Part shown: in pieces, positions 61,725 to 64,000 of the stretch
Position numbering within the stretch: position 1 is the first letter of the stretch
Layout: each line of letters starts with the position of its first letter
Source: G965202915 sp965205955
Lineage (GTDB): Bacteria > Pseudomonadota > Gammaproteobacteria > Eutrophobiales > Eutrophobiaceae
DNA: 64,000 bases
Direction of reading: 5' to 3'
Assembly (NCBI GenBank): GCA_965205955.1
Contig: OZ242192.1
Location: 1,550,001 to 1,614,000 of the forward strand
The notes under the pieces: generated by a model
The model's input: the letters and a program-made list of their open reading frames with translations, nothing else
Databases searched by the model: none
What the model was told of the DNA's origin: nothing
Program-made: the position numbers and the translations under genes

Positions 61725-64000
61725 CTATGAGTATGTCAGCATTTCAGTAATGGAAGATTCGAGACATTCGAGTTCTATAGGGTTGTCGATTATATGGTTG
61801 TCTTGAGTGCTTATATGGAAGACATCCTCCACTCTTTCTCCATACGTCGATATTTTTGCGCCTTGTAATCGGGCGCCACATAGTTCCATCGCCGCCCCGA
61901 TTCTTGACAGAACTCCGGGTCTGTCAATCGTGATGACTTCCATAATGGTGCAATTATTTTTTTTGTCTTCGGAAAAATTCACTCTTGTCGGAATTTTGAA
62001 ACTTTTCAGTTTTCTATTTTGCAGCGTATATGCTTCGGGCAGGGGCATTGGGATCGGAGTGCGTCCGGTTTGCAGCTCATTTTTTATTTTTGCGGCAATT
62101 TTATTGGCTCTGGCTGTGGTTTTTACCGGTTCTCCATCTTCTTCGAGTACGATATAACTGTCCAGTGTATAGTCGTTTCTGGAGGTGATAATCTTGGCAT
62201 CCAGCACGTTCAGGCGCAATTGTTCTATTGCGCGTGTTGTCGCGGAGAAAATTCCCGCCGAATCTTTCATGTATACAAAAATCCGGCTCCAGCCTTTTTC
62301 AGTTTCCTTGTTGACCAGAACCAAGGGCAGTTTGTTATCTCTGGCACTCATAACCGCCTCGGTATGCCATGCGATTTCTTCGTGCGTGTGTCTTAGAAAA
62401 TAATCGGTATTGAGCCCTTTCCAGAATTGATCGATCTGATCGGCAATATGCCCGGAATTTTCGATCAGCGCGAGCGCGTCTTTTTTTACCTGCTGCAGAC
62501 GCTGCTTTTTGTGTTTGGGCTTTTCGTGCCCGTGCCGTAAAACCCGAAGGGTATTCTGGTAGAGGCTCATTAACAGGTGGGCTCTCCAGCTATTCCAGAG
62601 TTTGGGATTGGTTGCGCAAATATCGGCAACCGTCAGCAGATAGAGATAATTCAGATGATTTTGATCGACTACTTCGTTTACAAAATTATTGATTATATTC
62701 GGGTCATCAATATCCTGTTTTTGCGCAATTTTGGACATGAGCAGATGGTTTTCGACCAACCAGGCAAGCAGTTTGGTGTCGTAGATGCCCAATCCGTGAT
62801 TTGTGCAGAACCGGATGGCTTCTTTTGCGCCGAGCTCAGAATGATCTCCCTTGCGTCCTTTGGCAATGTCATGAAACAAACCGGCAATATAAAGGATCTC
62901 CAGCTTTGGAATTTTCTTGATGATTTCATGGCATAATGGATGTGTGGCTTTATATTCTTCGAGTTCAAATAGTCTCAGGTTGCGTATAACGAGCAGGATG
63001 TGTTCATCGACGGTATATACATGGAATAGATCGAATTGCATTAAACCCTGTATTTTTCCGAAAACAGGGAGGTAGGCTCCCAGCACACCGTATCGATGCA
63101 TGCGTCTCAATTCATGGCCAACCCGCCGGGGTTGCCGGATTATTTCCAGGAAATAGCTGCGGGCGCGAATATCGTTTCTGTATTGATCGTCGATCAGTTC
63201 GACCTGCTTCCTGATGAGCCTGATCACGCTTGCCCGCACCCCTTTTATATTTGGGTTTTGCTGTATCAACAGGAATATTTCCATAAGGGCGAAGGGATAC
63301 CTGGAGAAAATATTTCTATTTTTTACCTCAATGAAGTCGTGCCTGATTTGAAAGCGATTATTGATTGAAATTATTTTTTCCTTGCGCTTTGCGAAGAGTA
63401 TGGTTTCCTGGAAATGCTGTAGCAGTATTTCATTCAGCTGGCTCATCTCACGGACGGTGGTATAGTATAACTTCATAAACTCTTCTACGCCCTTGTTGCC
63501 CCGACTGGAAAAACCAAACTGCCGGGCAATATTTTTTTGATGTTCGAATAAAAGGCGGTCCTCGCGGCGACCGGCCAATATATGCAGTCCAAAGCGAATG
63601 CGCCATAAAAGCTCACGCCCGCCGGTCAGCGTCCGATACTCTTCATTGGTCAGGAATTTGTTTTTGACGAGTTCGCTCAGTGTGGATGCTCCAAAGTGGC
63701 GTTTGACAACCCAGCCGATTACCTGAATGTCACGCAATCCGCCGGGCGCTTCCTTGATGTTTGGTTCAAGGTTGTAGGAGGTGTCGGCAAACTTTTTATG
63801 GCGTGTTTTTTGTTCTGAGAGCTTGGATTCGAAAAATTTCCGATCCGACCATATTTTATCAGGGCCGATTGCCTTAGTCATCGAGTCATATAATTTTTTA
63901 TCGCCGTGAATCAGCCTTGATTCCATCAGATTGGTGGCAACAGTGATGTCCCGTCTGGCTTCCGATTTGCATTGACTGACGGTCCGGACACTATGGCCGA
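61725..64000 (-). CDS. glnD: PII uridylyltransferase/uridylyl-removing enzyme, partial (N-terminus beyond the right edge)
   Basis: The frame is open to the right edge. Its first visible residues are GHSVRTVSQCKSEARRD, the end of the nucleotidyltransferase domain, so about 130 residues are missing. The central helical domain, the HD domain (LFHDIAKGRKGDHSELGA, with the metal-binding HD) and two C-terminal ACT domains (SRIFVYMKDSAGIFSATTRA and TIDRPGVLSRIGAAM) are complete. GlnD modifies PII proteins according to the glutamine level. An internal Met at 63926 is not the true start. Confidence 0.95.
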   Translation of the reverse strand, partial: GHSVRTVSQCKSEARRDITVATNLMESRLIHGDKKLYDSMTKAIGPDKIWSDRKFFESKLSEQKTRHKKFADTSYNLEPNIKEAPGGLRDIQVIGWVVKRHFGASTLSELVKNKFLTNEEYRTLTGGRELLWRIRFGLHILAGRREDRLLFEHQKNIARQFGFSSRGNKGVEEFMKLYYTTVREMSQLNEILLQHFQETILFAKRKEKIISINNRFQIRHDFIEVKNRNIFSRYPFALMEIFLLIQQNPNIKGVRASVIRLIRKQVELIDDQYRNDIRARSYFLEIIRQPRRVGHELRRMHRYGVLGAYLPVFGKIQGLMQFDLFHVYTVDEHILLVIRNLRLFELEEYKATHPLCHEIIKKIPKLEILYIAGLFHDIAKGRKGDHSELGAKEAIRFCTNHGLGIYDTKLLAWLVENHLLMSKIAQKQDIDDPNIINNFVNEVVDQNHLNYLYLLTVADICATNPKLWNSWRAHLLMSLYQNTLRVLRHGHEKPKHKKQRLQQVKKDALALIENSGHIADQIDQFWKGLNTDYFLRHTHEEIAWHTEAVMSARDNKLPLVLVNKETEKGWSRIFVYMKDSAGIFSATTRAIEQLRLNVLDAKIITSRNDYTLDSYIVLEEDGEPVKTTARANKIAAKIKNELQTGRTPIPMPLPEAYTLQNRKLKSFKIPTRVNFSEDKKNNCTIMEVITIDRPGVLSRIGAAMELCGARLQGAKISTYGERVEDVFHISTQDNHIIDNPIELECLESSITEMLTYS

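Overview
The window looks like a chromosomal segment of a gammaproteobacterium. The evidence is the smc-zipA-ligA cluster, rpsO-pnp, mutH, glnD, dusA, avtA, prc, queF and a YhdP-type AsmA-like protein. I cannot name the genus. I saw no rRNA, tRNA or intact insertion sequence. A partial yhdP runs off the left edge and a partial glnD off the right edge.

Layout. 1-2.8 kb: yhdP (minus strand) with a possible small upstream gene. 3.0-8.2 kb: a minimal type II CRISPR locus. It has a seven-repeat array (plus strand), a convergent 1095-aa Cas9 (minus strand) and a probable tracrRNA just upstream of cas9. No cas1, cas2, cas4 or csn2 is present here. A lone repeat and a decayed repeat lie 1.1 kb left of the array, and between them and the array sits a gene for a protein with two cyclic-nucleotide-binding domains. 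8.3-11.6 kb: a B12 module (cobalamin riboswitch, BtuB-like receptor, DUF6580-like membrane protein, PduO-type adenosyltransferase). 11.8-17.1 kb: secreted protein, retropepsin-like protease, DAHP synthase, Xre regulator, outer-membrane barrel, a DksA with a long histone-H1-like tail, and queF. 17.2-23.5 kb: smc-zipA-ligA.

23.5-32.7 kb is an accessory island set between ligA and rpsO. It holds a RES/Xre toxin-antitoxin pair flanked by a rearranged copy of the ligA 3' end, a class-3 lipase, a type ISP restriction-modification enzyme with a decayed remnant of its own 5' end nearby, a GHKL ATPase / STAS-like / membrane-protein triad, and an exported ATP-dependent DNA ligase bracketed by diverged direct repeats. 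33-38 kb: rpsO-pnp, glycerate kinase, avtA. 38-43 kb (minus strand): a FimX-like degenerate GGDEF-EAL response regulator coupled to a cNMP-binding protein, a glutamine amidotransferase and an SDR. 43-46.4 kb: a fresh 1.09-kb tandem duplication (membrane protein plus the msrA 3' end) and two msrA genes. 46.4-53.8 kb: PilZ-like protein, a 39-aa membrane protein, mtaB, a histone-deacetylase-like enzyme, prc and an alpha/beta hydrolase.

54-59.2 kb is a second accessory patch of secreted, internally duplicated proteins of unknown function, with broken copies among them. 59.4-64 kb: GDSL esterase, dusA, mutH and partial glnD, all on the minus strand.

The most novel-looking items are the Cas9 locus with a promoter-like element in every repeat and a cNMP-sensor gene nested inside its repeats, and the GHKL/STAS/membrane triad beside the restriction enzyme.
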